Origin: Comamonadaceae bacterium | GTDB lineage: Bacteria; Pseudomonadota; Gammaproteobacteria; Burkholderiales; Burkholderiaceae_C | Assembly: GCA_947373105.1 (NCBI GenBank) | Contig: CANBWK010000003.1 | Span: 1 to 64,000 of the forward strand | Direction of reading: 5' to 3' | Length of the DNA: 64,000 nucleotides | Shown here: positions 37,000 to 46,342 of the stretch, one piece after another | Numbering within the stretch: the first letter of the stretch is position 1 | How the letters are laid out: each line of letters starts with the position of its first letter | The notes under the pieces: generated by a model | What the model was told of the DNA's origin: nothing | Database searches by the model: none | Seen by the model: the letters and a program-made list of their open reading frames with translations, nothing else | Translations under genes and position numbers: made by a program

Positions 37000-37794
37000 T
37001 TAAGGCGTAGCGGAGGTCAAACCACCATCCACCACAATACTCTGAGCGGTGATGTAACGACTTTCGTCACTGGCCAAGAAAACCACTGCATTGGCAATAT
37101 CCCAGGCATCTCCCATGTAACCTGCCGGCACTTGCTTATGACGATGTGCAACAAACGCCTCGAACTGCCCGCCTGCATATTTGTCAGCCAAACGTTTAAC
37201 CAATGGGGTAAAAACCAAACCGGGCACGACACAATTCAAACGGATGCCCTTGTTTGCGTAGAGCACCGCCGTGGTTTTCGTCAACTGCATCAAGGCCGCC
37301 TTAGCAGCTGCATAAGCGACCTGCGGTTTACCCACGTAGCGCAAACCCGCAACCGAGGAGATACTGATGACCGATCCGTATCCTTGCTTTTCCATAACCG
37401 GAAGTACCGACTTCATCGTCAGGAAAGCCGTCTTCACGTTCAAATCCATTTGTCCATCCCAAGTGTCTTCGCTCATCTCAACAGGGCCGCCAGGCTCGGA
37501 TTGCCCAACGTTATTGACCAAAATGTCAATACGACCAAATTTTTCTAGGCAGGCATCCACCATGGATTGAACTTCTTGTGCTTGGGTCACGTCTGCCGTG
37601 GTGACATAGGCTGTACCGCCTTCATCTTGGATAATTTTTTGCGTGACTTTGGCAGCATCAAGATCACGATCAACCCCAAAAATGGTTGCTCCCTGGCGCG
37701 CGAGTAAAACCGTAATCGCCTTGCCATTGCCCCAACCTTCGCCTTTTGTACCGCAGCCAGTGACCAAAGCAACTTTTCCGTCGAGTCTGAACAC
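37000..37794 (-). CDS. short-chain dehydrogenase/reductase (paralogue of the previous)
   Basis: VALVTGCGTKGEGWGNGKAITVLLARQG, NNVGQ, YAAAKAALMQLTK. Confidence 0.92.
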   Translation of the reverse strand: MFRLDGKVALVTGCGTKGEGWGNGKAITVLLARQGATIFGVDRDLDAAKVTQKIIQDEGGTAYVTTADVTQAQEVQSMVDACLEKFGRIDILVNNVGQSEPGGPVEMSEDTWDGQMDLNVKTAFLTMKSVLPVMEKQGYGSVISISSVAGLRYVGKPQVAYAAAKAALMQLTKTTAVLYANKGIRLNCVVPGLVFTPLVKRLADKYAGGQFEAFVAHRHKQVPAGYMGDAWDIANAVVFLASDESRYITAQSIVVDGGLTSATP

Positions 37795-37945
37795 AATATC
37801 TCCTTTAAGGTCAGTGCCACAGCTATTGTCGACCTGAGATGGTTTTTGTGCAAGCAGCTACCGTGATGGCAGGACCACATGCATAACAACTGCAGAGTTT
37901 TTAATCTAGATCAAAGGGAACAAATAGATGGGGGTTATTCTTAAG

Positions 37946-37957
37946 TCCGTGCACGGA
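37946..37957. promoter_or_regulatory. 12-bp perfect palindrome upstream of the ncRNA candidate
   Basis: TCCGTGCACGGA. Confidence 0.4.
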
Positions 37958-38134
37958 GTTGAGGATAAATCCCGACCACCGACACAAATTTGGGGGGGCT
38001 TGGAAACAAGCCGAAGCTTGGCCTCCGAGGAGGCCGACTAAGATGAGGACGAAGCTCAGACCGATTTGGAATTGAAAAACCCAATTGGGGTTCCTCACAC
38101 AGCCCGCCATTTCGTTTGAAATGGCGGGCTTCTT
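37958..38134 (+). ncRNA. candidate structured small RNA ending at an intrinsic terminator
   Basis: Stem-loops GGCTTG-GAAA-CAAGCC (37997-38012), GGCCTC-CGAG-GAGGCC (38020-38035), TGAGGA...TCCTCA (38044-38097), then the terminator at 38102-38134; no ORF; divergent intergenic region. The 5' end is not determined. Confidence 0.55.
38102..38134 (+). terminator. strong intrinsic terminator
   Basis: GCCCGCCATTTC-GTTT-GAAATGGCGGGC-TTCTT (12 bp perfect). Confidence 0.85.
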
Positions 38135-38198
38135 CATTGCACTAAGCCACCTGTGCAGCAAAAAGGCTGAGGCTAGCTCATAATGGACCTCTTGCCCT

Positions 38199-38957
38199 TT
38201 GGAGATATTCAGCATGATTGAAGAAAACATTGATATCCAAACCGCCAATGGTTCAATGAACACATTCGTCGTCTTTCCAGAGGAAGATGGCCCTCATCCC
38301 ATCGTCTTTTTTTACATGGACGCACCCGGAAAACGTGAAGAGTTACACGACATGGCCAGAAGGCTTGCCAGCGTCGGTTATTTTGTTGTTTTACCCAACC
38401 TCTATTACCGACGTAGTCGCGACTTTTATCTCAAGGAACGTACACCTGAGGCTCTAGAAGTCATGTTCAGCCATATGGGTTCGTTAAACGCCAGCACCAC
38501 GCAAATAGACACGCAAGCTATGCTCAATTTTGTTGATCGCCATGCTATGGCAGATCAGTCGCGTATTGGTGCAGTCGGCTATTGCATGAGCGGCCCTTTC
38601 GTCATGTGGGCTGGCGCACAATTTCAAGACAGGTTCCAATGCATTGCCTCCATTCATGGGGCCAACATGGCAAGTGACGAGCCAGACTCGCCCCATCTCA
38701 TGGCGTCCAAATTGAAATGCGAGTGCTACTTTGCATGTGCAGAAATTGACAAATGGGCACCGCCTGCAGATATCCAAAAATTGGAAACTTCACTTTTGGC
38801 GTCCAAAGTGAATCACCGAATCGAATGGTATCCCCAAGTGGAGCATGGCTTTGTTTTTCCCAAACGAGAAGGTATTTACAACGCCCCTGCAGCTGAACGT
38901 CATTGGGAGCGCTTATTCAGTCTGTTTGACCGAAATTTGAACCGTAATCAAGGGTAA
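38199..38957 (+). CDS. dienelactone hydrolase family protein
   Basis: IVFFYMDAPGKREELHDMARRLASVGYFVVLPNLYYR; IGAVGYCMSGPFVMWAGAQ; VEHGFVFP. Confidence 0.9.
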   Translation: MEIFSMIEENIDIQTANGSMNTFVVFPEEDGPHPIVFFYMDAPGKREELHDMARRLASVGYFVVLPNLYYRRSRDFYLKERTPEALEVMFSHMGSLNASTTQIDTQAMLNFVDRHAMADQSRIGAVGYCMSGPFVMWAGAQFQDRFQCIASIHGANMASDEPDSPHLMASKLKCECYFACAEIDKWAPPADIQKLETSLLASKVNHRIEWYPQVEHGFVFPKREGIYNAPAAERHWERLFSLFDRNLNRNQG

Positions 38958-40222
38958 CGGGGAATTTCAAGTGCCTCGTAAAGAGGCACAATTTCTTGTC
39001 GAATGCGTGAAAAATAATGCGCATAGATCAAGCTCGCGAAAAGTCCTAGGCTGGCACAAAGTGATAATGCTTGGGGGCTTCCCAAGCCATGTGCCAACCA
39101 GCCGGAAAATAAAGACCCCAAGGGCGTCATTCCCAAAAAAGACATCACATACAGTGCGGCCACCCTGCCCCGCAATTCATCTGGCACGATGCTTTGAAGC
39201 ACGGTGTTGGTTGCTGCTGCCGTCAGCATCATGCCAAGTCCCGAAATGAAAAGCAGTGGCAAAGCCAACCACAAAGAAGTGGCCAAAGAAAATGCAATTA
39301 AGGCCACACTGGAAATGCCTGCACTCCAGCCCATCACCTTGAATAAACCGCGAATACTTGACCGCGATGCCAAATAAAGCATGCCACACACGGCGCCCAT
39401 CCCTGACGCGCTGTACAGCAGTCCCAAAGTTTGCGAGTCTCCATGAAAACGTTCGCTGGCAAACCAAGGCATCAAAGAGCTATACGACTGCAAACTGAAG
39501 CTGCTGATGGCCAAGAGCACCAGTGCACAGCGACTCGGAAAGAACCCGTAGGCATGCACCAGCCCAGCCATCAATTGACGCGCCATTCCTGTTGTGGCTT
39601 TTTTGCGAACAAGAACGCCGATATGGGTAGCGTGCAAGGCAACCAGCACGGCAAAGCGCATCAGACAATTCATGACAAAACTCCAGATTTCGCCAAAGCT
39701 TGCAGTGATTAACCCACCGATCATCGGACCGATGAAGCGAGCGCCATTCATCACTGTGGCATTCAAAGCGATGGCATTCGTAAGCGCCTGTCGATCGGGT
39801 AAGAGCTTGGCGACCAAGGCTTGACGGGCTGGCGCATCAAATGCATTGCCAATGCCTAAAACCAAATTGCCCAGAACGATATGCCAAGCTTGTATCTGGT
39901 CGGTAGCGATCAAAATCAACATCACCAGAGATTGAGACATTGCCAAGATGTTGGTGGCATACAAGACTCGCCGAACATCCAGACGATCAATTAACACCCC
40001 GGCAAAGGGTGTGATGAGCAACAAAGGAATTTGCAGGGTAAAAGCCGATAGCCCCAGCATCAAAGTGGAGCCCGACAATCTAAAAACCAGCCAACTTGTG
40101 GCTACCAGTTGAATCCAATTGCCAATTTGTGAGGTGCCTTGTCCAATCAAAAACAAACGAAAGTTGCGGTGCTGAAGGGCACGCAGACTGTTCGGAAGTT
40201 TCATAAAGCCAATCCTGGGCAA
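38948..40222 (-). CDS. MFS transporter (EntS-like)
   Basis: LRALQHRNFRLFLIGQGTSQIGNWIQLVATSWLVFRLSGS; GNAFDAPARQALVAKLLP. Confidence 0.92.
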   Translation of the reverse strand: MPRIGFMKLPNSLRALQHRNFRLFLIGQGTSQIGNWIQLVATSWLVFRLSGSTLMLGLSAFTLQIPLLLITPFAGVLIDRLDVRRVLYATNILAMSQSLVMLILIATDQIQAWHIVLGNLVLGIGNAFDAPARQALVAKLLPDRQALTNAIALNATVMNGARFIGPMIGGLITASFGEIWSFVMNCLMRFAVLVALHATHIGVLVRKKATTGMARQLMAGLVHAYGFFPSRCALVLLAISSFSLQSYSSLMPWFASERFHGDSQTLGLLYSASGMGAVCGMLYLASRSSIRGLFKVMGWSAGISSVALIAFSLATSLWLALPLLFISGLGMMLTAAATNTVLQSIVPDELRGRVAALYVMSFLGMTPLGSLFSGWLAHGLGSPQALSLCASLGLFASLIYAHYFSRIRQEIVPLYEALEIPRYP

Positions 40223-40378
40223 AAGACGTTGGGGAATATCCTCATTTTAGGGGTGCCGACAGACCGCAAACTCAAGCGAGCCTGAGAAATACGCGGTTGC
40301 CTGTCTCCCTTTGGACTGACCTTCAAGAGAATCTGTCTATTAATAAGGTCTCAATATCAATTTGGAAAGTTTTAAACC

Positions 40379-40810
40379 ATGGCCTCTATATGGCAAAAAC
40401 CCGTCTCGGTCGAGATCCTGATGGCCAATCACCACAATACCGCACCCGGCACTTTGGGAATCGAATTTATTGAAGTAGGCGAAGATTTTTTACGGGCACG
40501 CGTCCCGGTGGATCACCGCACCCGCCAGCCCTATGGCATCTTGCACGGTGGTGTTTCTGTGGTTTTGGCTGAAACCTTGGGGTCTTGTGGGGCTGCCTAC
40601 TCAGTGCCACCTGGACACCGTGCTGTGGGTTTGGACATCAATGCCAACCACATCAAAGCCACCAGCTCGGGTTGGGTCACTGGGATTGCCCGACCCGTCC
40701 ACAGAGGTCGAACCACCCATGTATGGCACATTGATCTGCACAATGATGCCGGTGAATTAACATGCGTTTCACGCATAACCATGGCAATTTTGGCGCCTAA
40801 AACAGATTAA
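40379..40810 (+). CDS. hotdog-fold thioesterase (PaaI/YbgC-like)
   Basis: LGIEFIEVGEDFLRARVPVDHRTRQPYGILHGGVSVVLAETLGSCGAAY. Confidence 0.9.
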   Translation: MASIWQKPVSVEILMANHHNTAPGTLGIEFIEVGEDFLRARVPVDHRTRQPYGILHGGVSVVLAETLGSCGAAYSVPPGHRAVGLDINANHIKATSSGWVTGIARPVHRGRTTHVWHIDLHNDAGELTCVSRITMAILAPKTD

Positions 40811-40956
40811 CTCAGTGGTTCAATCAAAACTTGATCCAACCCCAAGCTTTGAATGCATTCTGGTTGAAATCCGTATTGTTTTTTAAATTTAAACCGTGTT
40901 TAATGAATTGACTTCACGTGTTTTTTAACTTGTCCTGAAGATCCTAGGAGAGCAAT

Positions 40957-42780
40957 TTGCAAGCTACCGACACCCGCGACCCGGATTATTTTCATAAAGT
41001 GGTTGACTGTCAGTGGGCTTGCCCCGCTCATACCCCAGTTCCGGAGTACATCCGCTTGATTGGACAAGGAAAGTACACCGATGCCTACATGGTCAACTGG
41101 ACGTCTAATGTGTTCCCTGGTATTTTGGGGCGAACCTGTGACCGCCCTTGCGAACCGGCTTGCCGAAGATCTCGCGTCGAAGAAAACAATGGTGAAAAAC
41201 CTGAGCCGGTGGCAATATGCCGCCTCAAACGCGTTGCGGCAGACTTCAAAGATGACATCACAGACCGAATGCCCACGATTGCTTCGTTCAATGGCAAAAG
41301 AGTAGTTTGTATTGGCGCTGGCCCCGCATCACTGACCGTTGCAAGAGACTTGGCACCACTGGGTTATCACGTGACCATTTTTGATGGCGAGAAAAAAGCC
41401 GGTGGTTTCATTCGATCGCAAATTCCGAAATTCAGATTACCTGAAACCGTGATTGACGAAGAAACAGGCTACATCCTGGACATGGGTGTTGATTTCAAAA
41501 GCGGTCACCGCATCGACTCCATGAAGTCCTTGATGGGCATGGGTTTTGATGCCATTTTTGTCGGCAGTGGCGCCCCTAGAGGAAGAAACTTGGATATCCC
41601 AGGAAGAGAACAAGCCAAATCAAATATCCACATAGGTATCGATTGGTTGGCTTCTGTTTCTTTTGGGCACATTACAGAGGTGGGGGAAAAAGTGATTGTC
41701 TTGGGCGGCGGTAACACAGCCATGGACTGCTGCAGATCAGCCTTAAGACTCGGCAGCAGCGATGTCAAAGTCATCGTACGTAGCGGCTTTGAGGAAATGA
41801 AAGCGTCTCCATGGGAAAAAGAAGATGCCATTCATGAAGGCATTCCCATCATCAACTTCCATGTCCCCAAAACATTTGAGCATGTGAATGGAAAATTAAA
41901 GGGTATGACTTTCGAGGTTGTGAAGGCGATCGTAGATGAAAAGGGACGACGCAAACTGGTCCCCACGGGTGAGCCCGATGCCTTCTTTGAATGTGACACC
42001 GTTTTATTGGCCGTCGGTCAAGAAAATGCATTCCAGTGGATTGAAAATGATTGCGGCATTCAAATGAATGAGTGGGGAATGCCTGAACTGAATGAAAAGA
42101 CATTTCAATCTTCTGTAGACAACATCTATTTTGGTGGCGATGCCGCATGGGGACCCAAAAACATCATCACGGCAGTGGCCCATGGCCACGAGGCAGCGGT
42201 CTCCATCGACCTCTTCCTGAAGCAACAAGATGTGGCCATTCGTCCTGACCCATTGACGAATCTCATGTCACAGAAAATGGGAATTCACGAGTGGAGTTAC
42301 CACAACGACGTCTCCAACGATACGCGTTTTAAAGTGCCATGGGCAAATGCAGAAAAAGCATTGGCAAGTATTCGCATTGAAGTTGAATTGGGTTTTGATG
42401 CTGCAACCGCTTTCAAGGAAGCCCACCGGTGTCTTAACTGTGATGTTCAAACTGTATTTACAACGGAAACATGCATCGAGTGCGATGCCTGTGTTGATAT
42501 CTGCCCCATGGACAGTCTTACGATCACCAAAATTGGAGAGGAGTCAGATTTGCGAGGCAGACTTAAAGCACCCGCTACCAACCTCAGCCAAGATTTGTTT
42601 GTCTCAACGACCCTGAAATCAGGACGCATCATGGTCAAAGACGAAGACGTTTGCCTGCACTGTGGGCTGTGCGCAGAACGCTGTCCGACCGGTGCGTGGG
42701 ACATGCAAAAGTTTCTGCTGAACACAGCGAAAGCAGGCGAGTCCAAGCCAAGCATCTCTAACACCATAGGAATTACATGA
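40957..42780 (+). CDS. GltD-like FAD/NAD(P) oxidoreductase fused to a 2x[4Fe-4S] ferredoxin domain
   Basis: GRTCDRPCEPACRRSRVEE, VVCIGAGPASLTVARDLAPLGYHVTIFD, VIVLGGGNTAMDCCRSALRLG, CIECDACVDICPMDSL, CLHCGLCAERCPTGAW. Confidence 0.9.
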   Translation: MQATDTRDPDYFHKVVDCQWACPAHTPVPEYIRLIGQGKYTDAYMVNWTSNVFPGILGRTCDRPCEPACRRSRVEENNGEKPEPVAICRLKRVAADFKDDITDRMPTIASFNGKRVVCIGAGPASLTVARDLAPLGYHVTIFDGEKKAGGFIRSQIPKFRLPETVIDEETGYILDMGVDFKSGHRIDSMKSLMGMGFDAIFVGSGAPRGRNLDIPGREQAKSNIHIGIDWLASVSFGHITEVGEKVIVLGGGNTAMDCCRSALRLGSSDVKVIVRSGFEEMKASPWEKEDAIHEGIPIINFHVPKTFEHVNGKLKGMTFEVVKAIVDEKGRRKLVPTGEPDAFFECDTVLLAVGQENAFQWIENDCGIQMNEWGMPELNEKTFQSSVDNIYFGGDAAWGPKNIITAVAHGHEAAVSIDLFLKQQDVAIRPDPLTNLMSQKMGIHEWSYHNDVSNDTRFKVPWANAEKALASIRIEVELGFDAATAFKEAHRCLNCDVQTVFTTETCIECDACVDICPMDSLTITKIGEESDLRGRLKAPATNLSQDLFVSTTLKSGRIMVKDEDVCLHCGLCAERCPTGAWDMQKFLLNTAKAGESKPSISNTIGIT

Positions 42781-44624
42781 AAAATACAGTGGCTGTAAAT
42801 GATTTTGTAATTAAATTTGCGAATGTCAACGGGTCAGGTTCAGCTTCTGCCAATGAGTTATTTGCTAAATCGATTTTGCGCATGGGTGTCCCCGTCAGCC
42901 CGCGAAATATTTTTCCAAGCAATATCCAAGGACTTCCGACCTGGTACGAGGTCAGGGTTTCTGAAAAAGGCTATCTAGGCCGCAGAGGTGGCATCGACAT
43001 GATGGTGGCAATGAACCCTCAAACTTGGGATGCCGATATTGCCGAAATTTCACAAGGTGGCTATATTTTTTATGACTCGACTCGACCCATTCCTGCCTCG
43101 AAATTCCGTGAAGATCTCTGTGTCATTGGCGTGCCGCTGACAGAAATAAGCAACGCCAATTACACCGATCCACGACAGCGCCAGCTCTTCAAGAATATCA
43201 TTTACATTGGCGCACTTTCGGTACTTCTGAATGTCGATCCTCAAGAAATTACGAAACTTTTTGCAGAGCAATACAAAGGCAAAGAACAACTGCTGAATTC
43301 GAATGTCCGAGCCCTCAATTTGGGCCGCGATTATGTGCTCGAACACCTGCCTCACCCTATTGGTTTACAAGTCAAACATGCAGACTGTGTTGGCAATCAA
43401 ATATTTACAGACGGCAACAGTGCGGCTGCGCTGGGCTGCGTTTTCGGTGGCGCTACAGTAGCTGCCTGGTATCCCATCACGCCGTCGTCTTCTGTGGCTG
43501 AAGCCTTTCAAAAGTACTGCGAAAAATACAGGATCGATCCGAGTACACGGCAAAATCAATTCGCGATTGTTCAAGCAGAAGACGAGTTGGCATCTATTGG
43601 CATGGTTGTCGGTGCAGGTTGGAATGGTGCGCGTGCATTTACAACGACATCAGGGCCAGGCGTATCGCTTATGACTGAGTTCATCGGATTGGCCTATTTC
43701 GCGGAAATCCCGATCACCATCATCAATGTGCAGCGAGGCGGTCCTTCTACCGGCATGCCTACCCGAACCCAGCAAGCAGACTTGATTTCTTGTGCCTATG
43801 CATCTCACGGCGACACCAAGCATATCTTGCTGCTCCCGATGGATCCTTATGAGTGCTTTGAGCATTCGGCCACAGCCCTGGACTTGGCTGACCGCTTACA
43901 AACACCTGTCTTTGTCATGACAGATTTGGACATTGGCATGAACCAACGCTTGTGTGCACCTTTTGAATGGGATCCTGATCGTCAATTTGATCTAGGCAAA
44001 GTCATGACAGCGGAAGAACTCGAGGCAGGTAAAGACTTTGGTCGCTATAAAGATGTTGATGGTGACGGTATACCTTGGCGCACACTTCCTGGCACACACC
44101 CCACCAAAGGCAGTTTTTTCACAAGAGGAACAACGCGCGACCCCTATGCGAGATATTCCGAACGTGGGCCCGACTACATCTACAACATGGAACGCTTGGT
44201 TCGCAAATTCAAAACAGCGGCGCACATCGTCCCGCAGCCCATTTTGAGACCAGCACCCGAAAAAACGCCTTACGGTGTCATTTATTTCGGCTCCACAACG
44301 CCCGCAATGGACGAGGCATTTGATGTTCTGAATACAGAGAATTTGTGGCTGGATGGTTTGCGTTTAAGAGCATTCCCTTTTCCTGACGCCGTTGCCGACT
44401 TTATCCATGCACACAAACAGGTTTTTGTAGTTGAGCAAAACAGGGATGCTCAAATGCACACGCTATTGGCGACTGAACTCGAATTAGACGGTACTGCCTT
44501 GATCAAAATTTTGCACTATGACGGTACACCCATCACGGCTAGATTCATAGTGGATGCGATTCGCACACATGTGAACAGAATAGAACAACGTCAATCCCAA
44601 GCTCATCAGGAAATTACGGCATGA
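42777..44624 (+). CDS. 2-oxoacid:acceptor oxidoreductase, gamma-alpha fusion subunit (KorA-like)
   Basis: GSGSASANELFAKSILRMGVPVSPRNIFPSNIQGLPTWYEVRVSEKGYLGRRGGIDMMVAMN; AWYPITPSSSVAEAF; GPGVSLMTEFIGLAYFAEIPITIINVQRGGPSTGMPTRTQQADL. Confidence 0.92.
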   Translation: MKNTVAVNDFVIKFANVNGSGSASANELFAKSILRMGVPVSPRNIFPSNIQGLPTWYEVRVSEKGYLGRRGGIDMMVAMNPQTWDADIAEISQGGYIFYDSTRPIPASKFREDLCVIGVPLTEISNANYTDPRQRQLFKNIIYIGALSVLLNVDPQEITKLFAEQYKGKEQLLNSNVRALNLGRDYVLEHLPHPIGLQVKHADCVGNQIFTDGNSAAALGCVFGGATVAAWYPITPSSSVAEAFQKYCEKYRIDPSTRQNQFAIVQAEDELASIGMVVGAGWNGARAFTTTSGPGVSLMTEFIGLAYFAEIPITIINVQRGGPSTGMPTRTQQADLISCAYASHGDTKHILLLPMDPYECFEHSATALDLADRLQTPVFVMTDLDIGMNQRLCAPFEWDPDRQFDLGKVMTAEELEAGKDFGRYKDVDGDGIPWRTLPGTHPTKGSFFTRGTTRDPYARYSERGPDYIYNMERLVRKFKTAAHIVPQPILRPAPEKTPYGVIYFGSTTPAMDEAFDVLNTENLWLDGLRLRAFPFPDAVADFIHAHKQVFVVEQNRDAQMHTLLATELELDGTALIKILHYDGTPITARFIVDAIRTHVNRIEQRQSQAHQEITA

Positions 44625-45676
44625 CTTACATCACCAAACCTGCATTGCACCATCCGACGTTGGGGTTAAACAAAGTAGGTTACACCCGAAGAGACTATGA
44701 GGGTCGTGTTTCCACTTTATGCGCCGGATGCGGGCACGACTCCATTTCGGCAGCCATTATTCAAGCCTGTTGGGAGCTTGACATAGAGCCTCACCGGGTT
44801 GCCAAGCTTTCTGGCATTGGGTGCAGCTCGAAAACACCTGATTATTTTTTAGGTGCCTCACACGGTTTCAATACTGTGCATGGACGCATGCCCTCGGTAC
44901 TCACTGGGGCCAACCTGGCTAACCGCGACCTGCTTTATTTAGGCGTTTCTGGTGACGGCGACTCTGCATCCATCGGTCTGGGACAATTTGCCAACGCCAT
45001 GCGCAGAGGGGTTCGCATGGCCTATATTGTTGAAAACAATGGCGTTTACGGCCTAACCAAAGGACAGTTTTCGGCGACAGCAGACAAAGGATCTAAAAGC
45101 AAAAAAGGGGCTGTCAATAATGACAGCCCCATTGACTTGGTTGGATTGGCTCTCCAATTAGGCGCTACTTATGTCGCACGAGGATTTTCAGGCGATAAAG
45201 AACAACTCGTACCCCTGATCAAAGGTGCCATTGGCCATGGTGGGGCTGCGTTCATTGATGTCATCAGTCCCTGTGTCGCGTTCAATAATCACAGCGGCAG
45301 CACCAAAAGCTACGACTACGTGCGCGAACACAATGAGTCGGTCAGTCGCATTGACTTCATCCCCAAACGTTCAGAAATCACCGCAGATTATGCGGAAGGT
45401 GACACGATTGAAGTAGAGCAACATGACGGTACCTTTTTGAAATTACGCAAACTCAATAGCGATTACGACCCCTGTAACCGCTATGCCGCATTGAACTACA
45501 TGAATGAGCACCATGAGCGAGGCGAGGTTGTGACCGGACTGTTGTACTTGGACCCGCTAGCCCTTGATTTGCATGCCTCCCTGAACACAAGTCACAAACC
45601 ACTGAATACATTGCGTGAAAGAGACTTGTGCCCAGGCAATGCATCTCTTGCAAAAATCAATGCCTCATTGCGTTAG
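44621..45676 (+). CDS. 2-oxoacid:acceptor oxidoreductase, beta (TPP-binding) subunit (KorB-like)
   Basis: LCAGCGHDSISAAIIQACWELDIEPHRVAKLSGIGCSSKTPDYF; VSGDGDSASIGLGQFANAMRRGVRMAYIVENNGVYGLTKGQFS. Confidence 0.92.
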   Translation: MTYITKPALHHPTLGLNKVGYTRRDYEGRVSTLCAGCGHDSISAAIIQACWELDIEPHRVAKLSGIGCSSKTPDYFLGASHGFNTVHGRMPSVLTGANLANRDLLYLGVSGDGDSASIGLGQFANAMRRGVRMAYIVENNGVYGLTKGQFSATADKGSKSKKGAVNNDSPIDLVGLALQLGATYVARGFSGDKEQLVPLIKGAIGHGGAAFIDVISPCVAFNNHSGSTKSYDYVREHNESVSRIDFIPKRSEITADYAEGDTIEVEQHDGTFLKLRKLNSDYDPCNRYAALNYMNEHHERGEVVTGLLYLDPLALDLHASLNTSHKPLNTLRERDLCPGNASLAKINASLR

Positions 45677-46342
45677 TTGAGCCAGTTTTTCTAATAAGAA
45701 CAGCTCTGACCGCTGACTTGCTAATGCAGCACTTGGCGCATGAAAGGATCCGCGCATATCGCAATTGAAACCATGGCCCGCAGGGTAAAGGTTGATTTGC
45801 GCATGAGGACAAGCCGCAGAGATTTTTCTCACATCAACTATAGGAATATGAGTGTCCGTTTCCCCAAAATGCATGAGCAAGGGGATGGAGGGAACTTGCG
45901 CTAAATGACCCGCCACATTGGTTCCATAATAAATGACTGCTGCATCAATGGCCAGTTTGCTTGATGCCAACCACGCGAGCGTTCCACCCCAGCAAAATCC
46001 CATAACCGCAATTTTCAGTTTCTGCTTTAAACCCCACGCTACAACAGCCTCAATGTCTAAAAGAGCCCTCTCATCACCTATCTGCTCCTTGCGAGACCGG
46101 CCAACATCGATGTCTTCTGCGGTATAGCCCAATGACTGCTGCCCTTCAACTCTGTCGAAAAGGGCAGGTGAAATGGCCAACCAACCTTGTGCGGCCAATT
46201 GATTACACACCGATTCCATATGTTCATTGACGCCAAAAATTTCTTGTAAAACCACAACCATGCCAGCAGGAGGCGTTGACGGGTATTGAAGATACGCATT
46301 GAAGTGATGGCCATCAGCAGCCTGTAATTGAATCCAATCCAT
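45665..46342 (-). CDS. dienelactone hydrolase family protein
   Basis: GMVVVLQEIFGVNEHMESVCNQLAAQGWLAISPALFDR; IAVMGFCWGGTLAWLAS; YPAGHGFNCD; ATG at 46342 overlaps the upstream AKR stop. Confidence 0.92.
   Translation of the reverse strand: MDWIQLQAADGHHFNAYLQYPSTPPAGMVVVLQEIFGVNEHMESVCNQLAAQGWLAISPALFDRVEGQQSLGYTAEDIDVGRSRKEQIGDERALLDIEAVVAWGLKQKLKIAVMGFCWGGTLAWLASSKLAIDAAVIYYGTNVAGHLAQVPSIPLLMHFGETDTHIPIVDVRKISAACPHAQINLYPAGHGFNCDMRGSFHAPSAALASQRSELFLLEKLAQLTQ

Noticed and set aside
37903-37990. Riboswitch for the hydrolase gene at 38199
   Set aside because: The stems do not match a riboswitch class I can recognise; kept only as a general structured-RNA candidate.
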